From Sulfobacillus benefaciens (lineage in GTDB: Bacteria; Bacillota; Sulfobacillia; Sulfobacillales; Sulfobacillaceae), in the NCBI GenBank assembly GCA_003023725.1, contig PXYT01000002.1:1-64000 (forward strand): 64,000 nt of DNA, in the 5' to 3' direction. The position numbers and the translations under genes are program-made. The notes under the pieces are model-generated. The model was not told the origin of the DNA. It did not search any database and saw only the letters and a list, made by a program, of their open reading frames with translations. Below, one piece after another: positions 1 through 8,688 of the stretch. The stretch's first letter is position 1; the number at the start of each line of letters is the position of its first letter.

Positions 1-505
1 TCATTTGACCCAGCGTTTCCACAATACCTTCCCGACTGTCTTTGGGACTCGGGATTACATAACAGTTAAAATACGTTAACTGTTGATCGGTTCCGGCACC
101 TGCCCAGATTCGGCCACCGGGAACAAAGTGCAGAGCGGCAATTTCCTTGGCAAAACTGTCTTCGACGTCCTGCCGCACGTTCGATTTCTCCACTTTCGCC
201 ACGCCCCGAGCGATACGTCTGGCCACTTCATCAATAGTCCCCTCGACCGGCCGATCACAATCGACCACACGGCGTTCAATGAAATCGCCTTTTTGCGGTC
301 CGGTCAGTAGTTCAATCGACAACTGCCCATCGGGTAGAATGCCGCGCACAACTCCCACATCTTTCTTTGGCCATTTTGGATGTGGTTCCACCAAGGCAAT
401 AGCGAGATCACCAACTTGAAAGGCACGATTGGGATCTTTCACAGTGTAGCGATCAAGAAATATTTTCCAGCTAAGTTCTGATGGAAACCCTGTAGATAAT
501 TGCAA
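1..505 (-). CDS. nrdJ: B12-dependent ribonucleotide reductase, N-terminal part (runs off left edge)
   Basis: This is the first 168 codons of a class II (adenosylcobalamin-dependent) ribonucleoside-diphosphate reductase, which reduces NDPs to dNDPs in the cytoplasm. Read on the minus strand, the residues FVPGGRIWAGAGTDQQ followed by LTYFNCYVIPSPKDSREG match the conserved start of the catalytic barrel, including its N-terminal redox cysteine in NCYV. The start is TTG at 505-503, with AGGAGGG directly upstream; that ribosome-binding site overlaps the stop codon of nrdR, so the two genes are very likely translationally coupled. The frame is too short and uses the wrong phase to appear as an ATG-started ORF. 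The rest lies outside the window. Confidence 0.9.
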   Translation of the reverse strand, partial: MQLSTGFPSELSWKIFLDRYTVKDPNRAFQVGDLAIALVEPHPKWPKKDVGVVRGILPDGQLSIELLTGPQKGDFIERRVVDCDRPVEGTIDEVARRIARGVAKVEKSNVRQDVEDSFAKEIAALHFVPGGRIWAGAGTDQQLTYFNCYVIPSPKDSREGIVETLGQM

Positions 506-508
506 GAT

Positions 509-979
509 TTAACCCTCCTGAGGAAACTGCGGATGAATTAATTTTTCCAGTTCTTGCCGAAACCCCTCGATGTCGGTGAACTGCCGATATACCGAGGCGA
601 ACCGAACATAAGCCACCTGGTCGACTTCTTTAAGCTGGTTCATAACGAATTCGCCTATCCAGCGTGAGGACACTTCCCCGAAATGGTGGTCTTGAATTTC
701 CCGTTCAACACCATCGGCAATAATTTCAAGTTCGTTCAACCCCACGGGACGTTTTTCACACGCCGTGAGCAGACCCCGAAGAATTTTGGTGCGGTCAAAC
801 GATTCGCGTTGCCCATCCTTTTTCACAACCCAAATCGGAGTTTCCTCCACCCGTTCATATGAGGTAAACCGTTGGTGACATTGCAGGCATTCCCGCCTGC
901 GCCGAATTTCACGCCCCTCATGGGCTGGGCGGGAATCTAACACTTTGCTGTCGTGATAGCCGCAAAATGGACACCGCAT
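509..979 (-). CDS. nrdR: Transcriptional repressor NrdR
   Basis: A 156-residue protein of the usual NrdR length. It has an N-terminal zinc ribbon (MRCPFCG at residues 1-7, then CLQCHQRF near residue 33) followed by an ATP-cone domain beginning around [16 protein letters not shown]. NrdR senses ATP/dATP and represses ribonucleotide reductase genes. It sits three bases upstream of nrdJ on the same strand, so the regulator and its target form one operon. Its own promoter region carries two NrdR-box-like palindromes (988-1003 and 1020-1035), which predicts autoregulation. The ATG start follows a promoter with a short leader. Identification is secure. Confidence 0.96.
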   Translation of the reverse strand: MRCPFCGYHDSKVLDSRPAHEGREIRRRRECLQCHQRFTSYERVEETPIWVVKKDGQRESFDRTKILRGLLTACEKRPVGLNELEIIADGVEREIQDHHFGEVSSRWIGEFVMNQLKEVDQVAYVRFASVYRQFTDIEGFRQELEKLIHPQFPQEG

Positions 980-987
980 AATTCAAA

Positions 988-1035
988 CCCCTTTATGTAG
1001 TACATGCCTTATTATATAACCACTATATGTTGATG
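988..1035 (-). promoter_or_regulatory. Pair of NrdR boxes upstream of nrdR-nrdJ
   Basis: Two sites resemble the published NrdR box consensus acaCwAtATaTwGtgt. On the plus strand they read CCACTATATGTTGATG (1020-1035, about 12 of 16 positions) and CCCCTTTATGTAGTAC (988-1003, weaker). Their starts are 32 bp apart, about three helical turns, which is the typical spacing of paired NrdR boxes. The first lies in the spacer of the promoter and the second between the -10 and the gene. Confidence 0.75.
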
Positions 1036-1039
1036 TCGA
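1011..1039 (-). promoter_or_regulatory. Sigma-A-type promoter for nrdR-nrdJ
   Basis: On the minus strand TCGACA (1039-1034, five of six bases of the -35 consensus) is followed by exactly 17 bp and then a perfect TATAAT (1016-1011). One NrdR box overlaps the spacer, so bound NrdR would block RNA polymerase. Confidence 0.8.
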
Positions 1040-1164
1040 GCGGCTTGGCGGTATTTATCTTCTTTTTGTCCAACGCTGGAGGCCATGTATTGTCATAACT
1101 CCATCTAGTCTCATCACGGACGTTTCTTACACAATGGTGTTCTGGGTTATCTTGTCCCCGCGCT

Positions 1165-2136
1165 TTACCGAACCACTGCCGTCCTCTTATTTTTAGTTTT
1201 TTTATTCATCGACAAAATAACAACCGCCGCCACAATTGAAAATGCTCCGATATCCTGAAAGACGTTCAGCCGCACGCTCAACCACGCCACCGACGCCAGC
1301 GTTGCAACGAGCGGTTCGGCACTAGTAATGATACTGGCCGGTCCCGGCTCAATGAAATTGAGACTGGCCAAATACAGCCAAAACGCTAAAAACGTGCCCA
1401 CAAACACGACAAATCCGATAAAAATCCATGCCGGCCACTGTCCCAACCCCGCTGATACAGGCCACACAGGGAAAATCAATTGCGATCCAGCGGCTCCGAT
1501 TAGCATGCCCCAGCCAACCACAATGCCCGATCCCCATCTTTGTAGCAAGTCTTGAGGATATAGCGTATAAAAGGCGAGCGCTAGCGCTGACAACAAACCC
1601 CAGGCCACGCCCCCAAACGCGACATGCAACGTGTCTAGGCGACCACCCGATACCAGTAGCCATGTTCCTACTAAAGAAAACCCGACAGCAACAAGCTGAC
1701 GGGGAACAGGGCGCTCACGGCGCCGTAGAATAATATAAACAGTGATCAGTGAAGGACCCGTATACTGGAGCAAAGTGGCTGAAGCAGCATTTCCGTCGTG
1801 AATAGCTGCCAGATACGAATATTGCACACCGAATAACCCTACAATGGCAAAAATGACTAACTGTAATCGCCACTTTGCATCCCGCCACGGAAGCCAGAGC
1901 TCATGGATCCCCTGTTTCCATGCTGCAACTGCCAATATCAGACATCCTGAAACTCCCATACGGGTTGTCACCAGCCAACCTGCCATAACATGGTCGACGG
2001 TAAACAACCACTGAGCCGATACACCCGACAGTCCCCAAAATATGGCGGCCAAGAGAGCCATACTAAATCCTTGCCACGGCTTGCGCCCATAGACCCCGTC
2101 CACGAGGTGGGTCGAGGAAGTTACCATGTCAACCAT
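1165..2136 (-). CDS. EamA/DMT-family transporter
   Basis: A 323-residue integral membrane protein with about ten hydrophobic segments arranged as two repeats, as in EamA (drug/metabolite transporter superfamily) proteins such as RhaT and YdcZ relatives. The second half carries FIEPGPASIITSAEPLVATL, the characteristic motif of the second EamA repeat, and the first carries LLQYTGPSLITVY at the matching place. Such proteins export or import small metabolites through the cytoplasmic membrane; the substrate cannot be told from sequence. The start is uncertain because no strong ribosome-binding site precedes either ATG (codon 1 or codon 4). The C-terminus ends in a short basic tail. Confidence 0.88.
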   Translation of the reverse strand: MVDMVTSSTHLVDGVYGRKPWQGFSMALLAAIFWGLSGVSAQWLFTVDHVMAGWLVTTRMGVSGCLILAVAAWKQGIHELWLPWRDAKWRLQLVIFAIVGLFGVQYSYLAAIHDGNAASATLLQYTGPSLITVYIILRRRERPVPRQLVAVGFSLVGTWLLVSGGRLDTLHVAFGGVAWGLLSALALAFYTLYPQDLLQRWGSGIVVGWGMLIGAAGSQLIFPVWPVSAGLGQWPAWIFIGFVVFVGTFLAFWLYLASLNFIEPGPASIITSAEPLVATLASVAWLSVRLNVFQDIGAFSIVAAVVILSMNKKTKNKRTAVVR

Positions 2137-2203
2137 TCATCCCGTTTACCAATTGCCCAAGGGCACATATTGTAGGGCACAACTAATAGAAGAGCCATTA
2201 AAG

Positions 2204-2395
2204 TCAGTCGTGAGGTTTAGACAAAATACTGTATCCGTAAATCCCGAACCCAAGAATCAAAAGAATTCCCAGCCACAAACTGTGGAAGCCCAATAATCCT
2301 CCCGCCGTAAAGAACGCTCCGGCAAATTCGCCCCATTTCACCCACTTTAACTGCGGGCGCTGCCTCTCTAATGTTGCCCATCTTTTTGTCAACAT
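2204..2395 (-). CDS. Small membrane protein of unknown function
   Basis: A 63-residue protein with a basic N-terminus and hydrophobic stretches from about residue 25 to 57 (GAFFTAGGLLGFHSLWLGIL and on), consistent with one or two membrane segments. GGAG lies eleven bases upstream of the ATG. It is in the same orientation between the PMT-like gene and the transporter gene, so all three may be transcribed together. No family was recognised. Confidence 0.55.
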   Translation of the reverse strand: MLTKRWATLERQRPQLKWVKWGEFAGAFFTAGGLLGFHSLWLGILLILGFGIYGYSILSKPHD

Positions 2396-2428
2396 GGTTG
2401 CGCCATCTCCTTCGTTGAATTTACTCTC

Positions 2429-5062
2429 TCACCTGACTGGAATCATCGCCACATTGCCGGTCATACTCGCGACCAATAGCGCATGGGGAAACGAAATAAA
2501 TGCCGCTGGCCCGAACCCTCCCAAATATTCTTGGGTAGTTCGAATAATACGCCCCGTCCCAAGCTGGATTTGCATGATCATTCCATTTTGCAAACCAATC
2601 CACAGGTTGGATCCGACTAAAATCGGATTAGCCGTAGCCGCCGCCGGTAACGACACCCTCCATATCAGCTTACCACTTTTCGCGTTGAACGCACTGAAGT
2701 TTCGATTAGCCGGATTAGCAATAAACAGTTCATGGTTAGCGGCGAACGGAATGCCCTCTTCTTCCTTATCTTGCGGGTAAAGCCCCCCTCCGGTTTGGTG
2801 CTTCCACGCGATATGGCCATTTTCTATGTTGATAGCAAACAATTCATTGTTCAACCATGTTTGTCCCGTCTTTAAATCCACTATACGAGGGACTCCGGCG
2901 ATATACAACAGGTGGCCGGAAATTACAGGAGTATTATCGGACAACCCGCTGGTTACGGGTAAATCTGTACGCCAGAGAACGTCACGGTGCACCAGACTGA
3001 TGTCCCACACTGTGGAAGTTTTCGCCGGGTAGGCCGTCTTATAAAGGTTCGTGGCTACAAACACATTACGGCCGTCAATCACTAGAGACGACATGCTGTC
3101 GAAACCGGACAGCCCCAACGACCACAAAATCTTTCCTGAAGCTGCGGAAATGGCAAGAAACCGTCCTGATCCCGTTGCTTCATAAATGACACCATTAAGG
3201 AGTGCGGGCGTTGGCATGTCCTCCCCGACTGTGGGAGTAAACCATAACTCCCGTCCTGTCTTCTCATTTACCGCCATAATGCCGTTGGTGCCACTTCCCC
3301 GTGTCCAGCCGCTCCCTTTCGTATAACCCCGAAACGCCTTGTTCCCCAAGCCGACCACCACCTCATCATGCCACACGAGCGGAGTCGTCATAACCATATT
3401 AGGCAAGGTATCATTCCACAGACGTTGACCTGTGCCCAGGTTCCAGGCGATGAGACGATCACCATTGGTGCCGACATATGCATCTCGTCCTACCACGGCC
3501 GGTTGATCGACAACGGGAGCAGCCCCCGTATGTAAGATGTACCCAGTTTTCAGAAGCGGCGTCTTATTCCCGGTAAACACCGTATTTCGGTTCAATCCGG
3601 TCTCGAATTCCGTCCATTGTCTGGGGAGAGTCCGTCCGGTAACCCGAGAGACTGGTGCAGTTATCGCCACCATCCTGGGCGGACTTGAAGCGGCTTGACT
3701 TTTTGACGGTTTGAGTCTCGCGTTCCAAGTGGGTGACCAGAACACACTATGGTAGAAACCGTTGGGTAGGGGTAGGGCAACCCACAATGGAAACAAGTAG
3801 AGAGTGCTCAGGCCTACCAATACCCCTTCAATGCCAGCAATCCAACGCCAGTGTCTTTGCACCCGACTCGCCAATGTTACTATACTGTAGGCCGTACAAA
3901 TGATGAGCATGGGCATCATCGACAGAAAATAATAATTGAACTTGGAACGAGGCGTAGTAAGCCACGTTCCATAAAACACCAGAAACCAGACAATGAAAAA
4001 AATCGTGGCGGGTCTGAGACGGCGCTCATGAATGTCCCGTACTATCATCACCAATAGGCTAAGAGAGCCAAGCCAAATGACCAGCGGATCTGAGAAGGCG
4101 AGTAGCCGTATAGTGACATGAGCTTTGGTAATCCAAAGATAAGCCGTAGGACGCGGCAGGCCCAGCCAAGTCCACGCATTAGCTGTCCAAGGATGATAAA
4201 ATTGCAACGCCCACATATTTTTCAATATCAACCACTGCAACTTGCCCCATGCCAGAAATACATTTTTTGGAAGATAAGATTGGTGAAACCCGCTGGGAAA
4301 CGCATAAGCATAGGTCAAAAAATACACTAAGAGAGGAATGACGGTAACCGAAGCCAGATAAAGCCACCGCTTCCGGTCCGACCAGATCCGGCGCCATGAC
4401 ACGGAAAAAATAATCCACGACATAAGAATCGTCTGCGCCCCAATCCATTTAGCCGAGAATCCTAATCCCAGCGTAATCCCAAAAGCCCAAAGGGTTTTCC
4501 GCTTAACGTCTGTATCATGCACCAAGTCGTCCCATATCTGCCACAGAACCGCCAGATTCCATATAACAAACGGGAAGGCAATGGAATCCAATAAGGCCAG
4601 TCTGCTGGTGCTAACCATTAACCCGTCGACCGCAGACAGCGCAGCCGCAATCCATGCAATGTTCCGGTTGTGGAACATTGCATCGGCAAGTCTATATACC
4701 ACCAGAGGCACTATTGCCCCTAAAAGTGCCCCAGGAAGACGCCATACCCACGGATTGTTGCCAAAGGCGGCAATGGCGCCAGCGATTACCTCCTTGGCGA
4801 ATGGCGGAGCAGACAAAAGATTGGGGTCGATCCCGTAGACCAAGTGCTTGACGAGAACCGGAGGGCGCCGGTGCAACAAGACATCCGCTGCGGTGACATA
4901 ATAATATTCGTCATATATCAGCCCGTGATAGCTGCCTAAACCGATAAACCGCGCTAAGAAAGCAATCAATTCAATAGGAATCAAAACCCACCAGAAAGGC
5001 ACCACCCCGGGGCGGAGGCGGAGGCGAAGTCGGTGACTTTGCTCTCGGGAAAGTAGTGCCAT
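2429..5062 (-). CDS. PMT-family glycosyltransferase fused to a PQQ-like beta-propeller
   Basis: An 877-residue protein in two parts. Residues about 1-430 form a polytopic membrane domain of the protein O-mannosyltransferase/ArnT type (GT39, GT-C fold): the acidic motif DEYYY at 51-55 in the first outside loop and SAPPFAKE at 84-91 match the catalytic loop of phospholipid-linked sugar transferases. Residues about 470-877 hold repeated TGxxLW and NGVIYEA-type blades (for example TGQRLWNDTL, ASGKILWSL, NGHIAWKHQTGG, SGKLIWRVSL) of a PQQ-like/WD40-like propeller, probably on the outer face. The expected role is transfer of a sugar from a polyprenyl-phosphate carrier to a protein or glycan. The fusion partner is not what such enzymes usually carry. 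Confidence 0.82.
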   Translation of the reverse strand: MALLSREQSHRLRLRLRPGVVPFWWVLIPIELIAFLARFIGLGSYHGLIYDEYYYVTAADVLLHRRPPVLVKHLVYGIDPNLLSAPPFAKEVIAGAIAAFGNNPWVWRLPGALLGAIVPLVVYRLADAMFHNRNIAWIAAALSAVDGLMVSTSRLALLDSIAFPFVIWNLAVLWQIWDDLVHDTDVKRKTLWAFGITLGLGFSAKWIGAQTILMSWIIFSVSWRRIWSDRKRWLYLASVTVIPLLVYFLTYAYAFPSGFHQSYLPKNVFLAWGKLQWLILKNMWALQFYHPWTANAWTWLGLPRPTAYLWITKAHVTIRLLAFSDPLVIWLGSLSLLVMIVRDIHERRLRPATIFFIVWFLVFYGTWLTTPRSKFNYYFLSMMPMLIICTAYSIVTLASRVQRHWRWIAGIEGVLVGLSTLYLFPLWVALPLPNGFYHSVFWSPTWNARLKPSKSQAASSPPRMVAITAPVSRVTGRTLPRQWTEFETGLNRNTVFTGNKTPLLKTGYILHTGAAPVVDQPAVVGRDAYVGTNGDRLIAWNLGTGQRLWNDTLPNMVMTTPLVWHDEVVVGLGNKAFRGYTKGSGWTRGSGTNGIMAVNEKTGRELWFTPTVGEDMPTPALLNGVIYEATGSGRFLAISAASGKILWSLGLSGFDSMSSLVIDGRNVFVATNLYKTAYPAKTSTVWDISLVHRDVLWRTDLPVTSGLSDNTPVISGHLLYIAGVPRIVDLKTGQTWLNNELFAINIENGHIAWKHQTGGGLYPQDKEEEGIPFAANHELFIANPANRNFSAFNAKSGKLIWRVSLPAAATANPILVGSNLWIGLQNGMIMQIQLGTGRIIRTTQEYLGGFGPAAFISFPHALLVASMTGNVAMIPVR

Positions 5063-5171
5063 TCGCTCTCCCCCTATCCATAAAGTTCATCTAACGCAAT
5101 TAGACATATTATATCGTGATCCTTCAAAACATCAGACCAACAATAATTTCCTGCCTTGTTGAAAATCTCCC

Positions 5172-5331
5172 TCGGTCTTCACGAAAGAGATCTTGGGGGA
5201 GCTACGGACCATCCTTTCCGATGTGTGCCAGGACTTTGAAGCCACGCTAGAAGAATTCGACGGGGAGCGGGACGATGTGCATGTGCGTATCACTTACCCG
5301 CCTAAGGTCGCGATTTCTCAACTGGTGAATA
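5172..5331 (+). pseudogene. Fragment of an IS200/IS605-type transposase (TnpA)
   Basis: On the plus strand the frame reads VFTKEILGELRTIL, then FEATLEEFDGERDDVHV and YPPKVAISQLVN. This matches the middle of Y1 transposases of the IS200 family, where DHVHLLVxYPPKVxLSxLVNSLKG is typical. The first histidine of the HUH motif is replaced by aspartate (DDVHV), both ends of the protein are missing and homology stops after LVN. It is a dead remnant lying between the PMT gene and the next gene. Confidence 0.75.
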
Positions 5332-5390
5332 CCTGTGTAAGGCAGTACCCTCCTCACGGAACTTCTAGGATTTTGGGCGTCACAAAGTGC

Positions 5391-6050
5391 CTAACGCCAC
5401 AGATCCGTAACAGACTGCAACAAAATGGATGCGTTTTTTTCGGTGACAGATTCCCCCGAAATTCCCCAAGACAGCGTACTCCAGTACCATGGCCATTCCC
5501 GCAATTGAGGAAGCCGGGCAAACAATTCTTTGAGGCTAGTGACTTCTTGAAGACGCCCCACTTCACTGACATCGAATACGGCTTCCGCTAAGGCCATTTG
5601 TCCCTGAGCGTTGATTGCCCAGTGAAATCGATGGTGAAAAGTCCCGGTCAGTGGATTAAATCCGGGAACGACCCCGTTCGTCACCTGCAGCCACACGTGC
5701 AATGGCATCTGACGTGCTGTGTCCACGATCTGCTGAATGCGGACTTCGTCATCTGTTAGGCGTACGTACGCCCACGGCTCATACATAATAAACTGCGCCG
5801 GCACGTTATAAGCTCGAGATTGCCGTCCTAAGCCCTTGTCGAGTCGAACCCTCAAGCTTCCTTCGGTTTTTTCCTCCACGATATGAAGCTTGACGCAATC
5901 CAAACACCGCTTGAGAGGCCTAGGAGAAAAAAACCACTGTGCCACATCATGGCCGGAGATGGATTCTATCTCCACTGGGGTAATCTGGTTGCGTTTGAGA
6001 AGATCATCCACCATTACAACCTTCGGATTTGATTCCATTAATGCCATCAT
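5391..6050 (-). CDS. Protein of unknown function (219 aa)
   Basis: A soluble-looking 219-residue protein that I do not recognise. It has no signal peptide and no membrane segment. A CxxC pair (KRCLDCVKL, residues about 48-56) could bind metal or be redox-active, although a partner pair is not visible. The middle has a W-rich stretch (PLHVWLQVTNGVVPGFNPLTG) and the C-terminus is rich in Trp/Tyr. The presumed ATG follows GGAAG at a loose distance. It stands alone, downstream of an IS200 fragment and separated from the CoA-binding gene, so context gives no function. The continuous frame and normal codon use argue that it is real. Confidence 0.6.
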   Translation of the reverse strand: MMALMESNPKVVMVDDLLKRNQITPVEIESISGHDVAQWFFSPRPLKRCLDCVKLHIVEEKTEGSLRVRLDKGLGRQSRAYNVPAQFIMYEPWAYVRLTDDEVRIQQIVDTARQMPLHVWLQVTNGVVPGFNPLTGTFHHRFHWAINAQGQMALAEAVFDVSEVGRLQEVTSLKELFARLPQLREWPWYWSTLSWGISGESVTEKNASILLQSVTDLWR

Positions 6051-6171
6051 ATTAGCCGTCTTCCGTCTCCGCCATTACCGTCAAGAAACGACACGCCAGA
6101 GTTAGACTGCCGACTTTGGAGTCTCTCTCAGCGAATTTGAGACGTCCTCCTTTCTAAAGATACCCTCAAGT

Positions 6172-6579
6172 TTAACGATGGTTAAACAGTCTCGCGTATT
6201 CAATTTTCATGCAGCGGTCTTCAATGACCCGCAGCCCACCGGCTTCTGCAATGGACCGGGCCACTTCGTTCTTAATTCCGAGCTGAAGCCATAAAACTTT
6301 TGCTCCAATCCGCACCGCGCTCTCGGCAACATCCGGAGTATCTTCAGGACGCCGGAAGACGTCGACGATATCTACCGGAAAGGGAATGTCTTCCAGGCGA
6401 TGGTAAACCTTTTCCCCGAGAATAGTCTCAGCCCGAGGGTGAACCGGAACAATATGAAACCCGTGTTCTTGAAGAAATTTTGATACTTCGTAACTCGGCC
6501 GGTCTTCCTTCGGAGACAAGCCAACAACCGCCACATGATGGTATTCATCTAAGATTTGGCGAATTTCCTCGTCGTGCAC
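6172..6579 (-). CDS. CoA-binding (YccU-like) protein
   Basis: A protein of about 135 residues with a Rossmann-type CoA_binding domain. HHVAVVGLSPKEDRPSYEVS is the nucleotide-binding start, followed by GFHIVPVHPRAETILGEKVY and a C-terminal CMKIEYARL that is typical of the YccU/YneT family. The domain is the same as in succinyl-CoA ligase alpha subunits, but these stand-alone proteins have no assigned reaction. I chose the GTG start at 6579 because AGGAGG lies seven bases upstream; that site overlaps the stop codon of the aminotransferase gene, so the two are coupled. A longer reading starting at 6612 lacks this support. Confidence 0.88.
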   Translation of the reverse strand: MHDEEIRQILDEYHHVAVVGLSPKEDRPSYEVSKFLQEHGFHIVPVHPRAETILGEKVYHRLEDIPFPVDIVDVFRRPEDTPDVAESAVRIGAKVLWLQLGIKNEVARSIAEAGGLRVIEDRCMKIEYARLFNHR

Positions 6580-6590
6580 AACAATCCCTC

Positions 6591-7496
6591 CTAATTTACG
6601 AGAGTCAGCCAATCGAGGTATTCGGGAACATCACCTCTAACTGCTTGACGGTAACGGGAGTGAATATGTTCTGTCACGGGACCAACAGTCCCTGGTCCGA
6701 CATTACGGTGATCAATCCGGGTTACCGGCGATATCTGAACTCCTGTCCCCACCAAAAAGAGTTCATCACAGACGTAGAGTTCAGTGCGGTCAATGGGCCG
6801 AACTGATACGGGCAACCCCTGGTCCCGGGCCAAAAGCATAATGATGTTCCGCGTGATACCCTCAAGAATATTATCACTCACAGCAGGGGTAACCAGGGTC
6901 CCGTCCCGCACCATAAATAAGTTTGCAGCACTTCCTTCAGCCACATGACCGCTTTCGGTCAAAAATATGGCATCATCAAATCCTGCCAGATGGGCGTCCG
7001 TGACAGCCAATGCCGTGTTCACATAGGACCCCGTTACCTTGGCTCGGGAGGGTATGGCGTTGTCCTCCAATCTTCGCCATGCCGATATCATCACATGAAT
7101 CCCGTTGGTAGGAAGATAATCTCCCATGGGCACCGCAAAGACCGCAAATTCGTCATGAATTCCTTCTAAGGTCACTTTGATGACGGGATCCGCCTTAAAC
7201 GCCAAAGGGCGAATATAAACGTCTTGATGAAAATTCTGCCTTCGAAGCAATTCCACCGTCTGCGTAATCATCTCGTCAACGCTGTGTCCCGGATCAATTC
7301 GCATAATGGAACAGGATCGCACAAATCGTTCGTAGTGCTCTCGTAGTTTCAAAATATAGAGTTTTCCCTGCGCCTCGTTGTAATAAGCACGAATTCCTTC
7401 AAAACATCCCGTACCGTAATTCAGCCCATGAGTCGCAACTGACACCGTAGCCTGATCGAGAGGCACGAATTCATTTTTGAAATATGCTAAGGGCAC
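6591..7496 (-). CDS. ilvE: Branched-chain amino acid aminotransferase
   Basis: A PLP-dependent class IV aminotransferase of 301 residues, the usual IlvE length, catalysing the last step of Val, Leu and Ile synthesis (or the first of their breakdown). Recognisable blocks are THGLNYGTGCFEGIRAYY near the N-terminus, SRAKVTGSYVN with the PLP lysine, FLTESGHVAEGSAANLFMVR, and TPAVSDNILEGITRN. The start is GTG at 7496, preceded by AGGAGG with seven bases spacing; an overlapping ATG two bases upstream is in another frame and the longer upstream reading to 7607 is not needed. It is followed without a gap by the CoA-binding gene. No T-box leader was found. Confidence 0.93.
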   Translation of the reverse strand: MPLAYFKNEFVPLDQATVSVATHGLNYGTGCFEGIRAYYNEAQGKLYILKLREHYERFVRSCSIMRIDPGHSVDEMITQTVELLRRQNFHQDVYIRPLAFKADPVIKVTLEGIHDEFAVFAVPMGDYLPTNGIHVMISAWRRLEDNAIPSRAKVTGSYVNTALAVTDAHLAGFDDAIFLTESGHVAEGSAANLFMVRDGTLVTPAVSDNILEGITRNIIMLLARDQGLPVSVRPIDRTELYVCDELFLVGTGVQISPVTRIDHRNVGPGTVGPVTEHIHSRYRQAVRGDVPEYLDWLTLVN

Positions 7497-7716
7497 ACAT
7501 ATTCCTCCTAATTTTAGAAGAGTATATTCAAGACAAATAATAACAGGAAGTTCTCTATTGTGGAAACTCAGCCCATATACGAAATATTCTTGTTGGCCTA
7601 ATTCCAACGCCTTCGCATTAGGATTTTTAGCGTGATTTTGATATTATGTAAGGTACCATCCACATAATAGGGATCGTAACAACCGACTCATCATGACGAA
7701 AGGAGCGCTGCGTCTT

Positions 7717-8328
7717 ATGTCCAAGAAGCCTATTTCCTTCAAGAGCCAAAGCCGTCGCCGCCGCCTGGAAAAACAATACCGTCCCCGGCCGCGCAAACAA
7801 GTCCATGAATGGGACGACTTGGTTGACTATTGGCGTATCTTTATTCGCAACCCATTCCAGTTAGCGGGACGAGCGGCGTGGACAGAGCGCATGTTGTGGA
7901 GCAACGCTATTCTGGCGGGCTTGCTTGCGGCGCTCCGAATATTAGTGTTCTCGGGCTTTCACCTCCTCGTCCTCCTAAGTGTAACTATTAATCGGTTGTT
8001 CGATGCATTTCTTTTTTATTACGCCCTCACCTGGCTCGTCGTCTGGGTGCTGAACCGCACTGAACCAAGTCAAAGACGTTATGACGTGGACATATTGCGC
8101 AGACAAGCTATCGTGTATTCGGGATGGCTCGTAATCATCGTGCTGGCTCAGTGGATTCCGTTTCCGTATATCCCTAGCTTGCTGAGCATTGTGGTTGCCT
8201 TCTTTGGGGTGCGGGCTGTTCGCTGGCTGTATAATGTCACGTGGGTCCGCTCCGCTGTCAGTGTCCTCACTGGGACGGCCACCATTTGGGTGCTCATCGC
8301 AATCCTTAACCGAGTATCCGGGTTATAA
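7717..8328 (+). CDS. Membrane protein of unknown function
   Basis: About 203 residues: a very basic N-terminus (SQSRRRRLEKQYRPRPRKQ), an amphipathic stretch, then about four to five hydrophobic segments from residue 70 on. The layout resembles Yip1/DUF1282-type membrane proteins, but the match is not firm. The chosen ATG at 7717 has AAAGGAG eleven bases upstream; another in-frame ATG at 7693 lies before that site. It is divergent from ilvE. Function unknown. Confidence 0.6.
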   Translation: MSKKPISFKSQSRRRRLEKQYRPRPRKQVHEWDDLVDYWRIFIRNPFQLAGRAAWTERMLWSNAILAGLLAALRILVFSGFHLLVLLSVTINRLFDAFLFYYALTWLVVWVLNRTEPSQRRYDVDILRRQAIVYSGWLVIIVLAQWIPFPYIPSLLSIVVAFFGVRAVRWLYNVTWVRSAVSVLTGTATIWVLIAILNRVSGL

Positions 8329-8688
8329 GTTTGTGGTGAAGGATTTTTCAACCCCAACATACCTCATAAGATGGCTCAGGTTGAAAGACAGCCCAGTAGA
8401 GGAATTGGTATCAGAGGAGACCAACGCAAGGCGTAGTGGAAAAGACAGGGGGTCCTCCTCCGCGCAAGCGAAAGACCTGGCCCACCGGGGATTGGCTTGC
8501 ACTTCGCACACGGGCTAAATGACCTTGCGTGATGATTTTTGACGGCGTTCTCGTTATGCCACTTAATGCTAACATTGATACTGTCTTGGGCCTGAGTGAT
8601 CTTATCATGTATGAACCCAAAAGAGTCATTCTCAGAACCTTTCTTCCCGTATCACGTTCCCAACACTTGTGAGGAGGTCCCGCACTCA
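8329..8688 (+). other. Intergenic region, no gene recognised
   Basis: About 360 bases between the membrane protein and the glycosyltransferase. Reading frames here are short and have no family resemblance. A GC-rich, partly self-complementary stretch lies around 8445-8475 (GGGGGTCCTCCTCCGCGC). The only assignable element is the ribosome-binding site GAGGAGG at about 8670-8677 for the next gene. Confidence 0.5.

Noticed and set aside
7497-7607. Longer ilvE start and a T-box leader
   Set aside because: The GTG at 7496 has a perfect AGGAGG; a T-box needs AGGGTGGNACCGCG, and only a partial TGGTACC is present.
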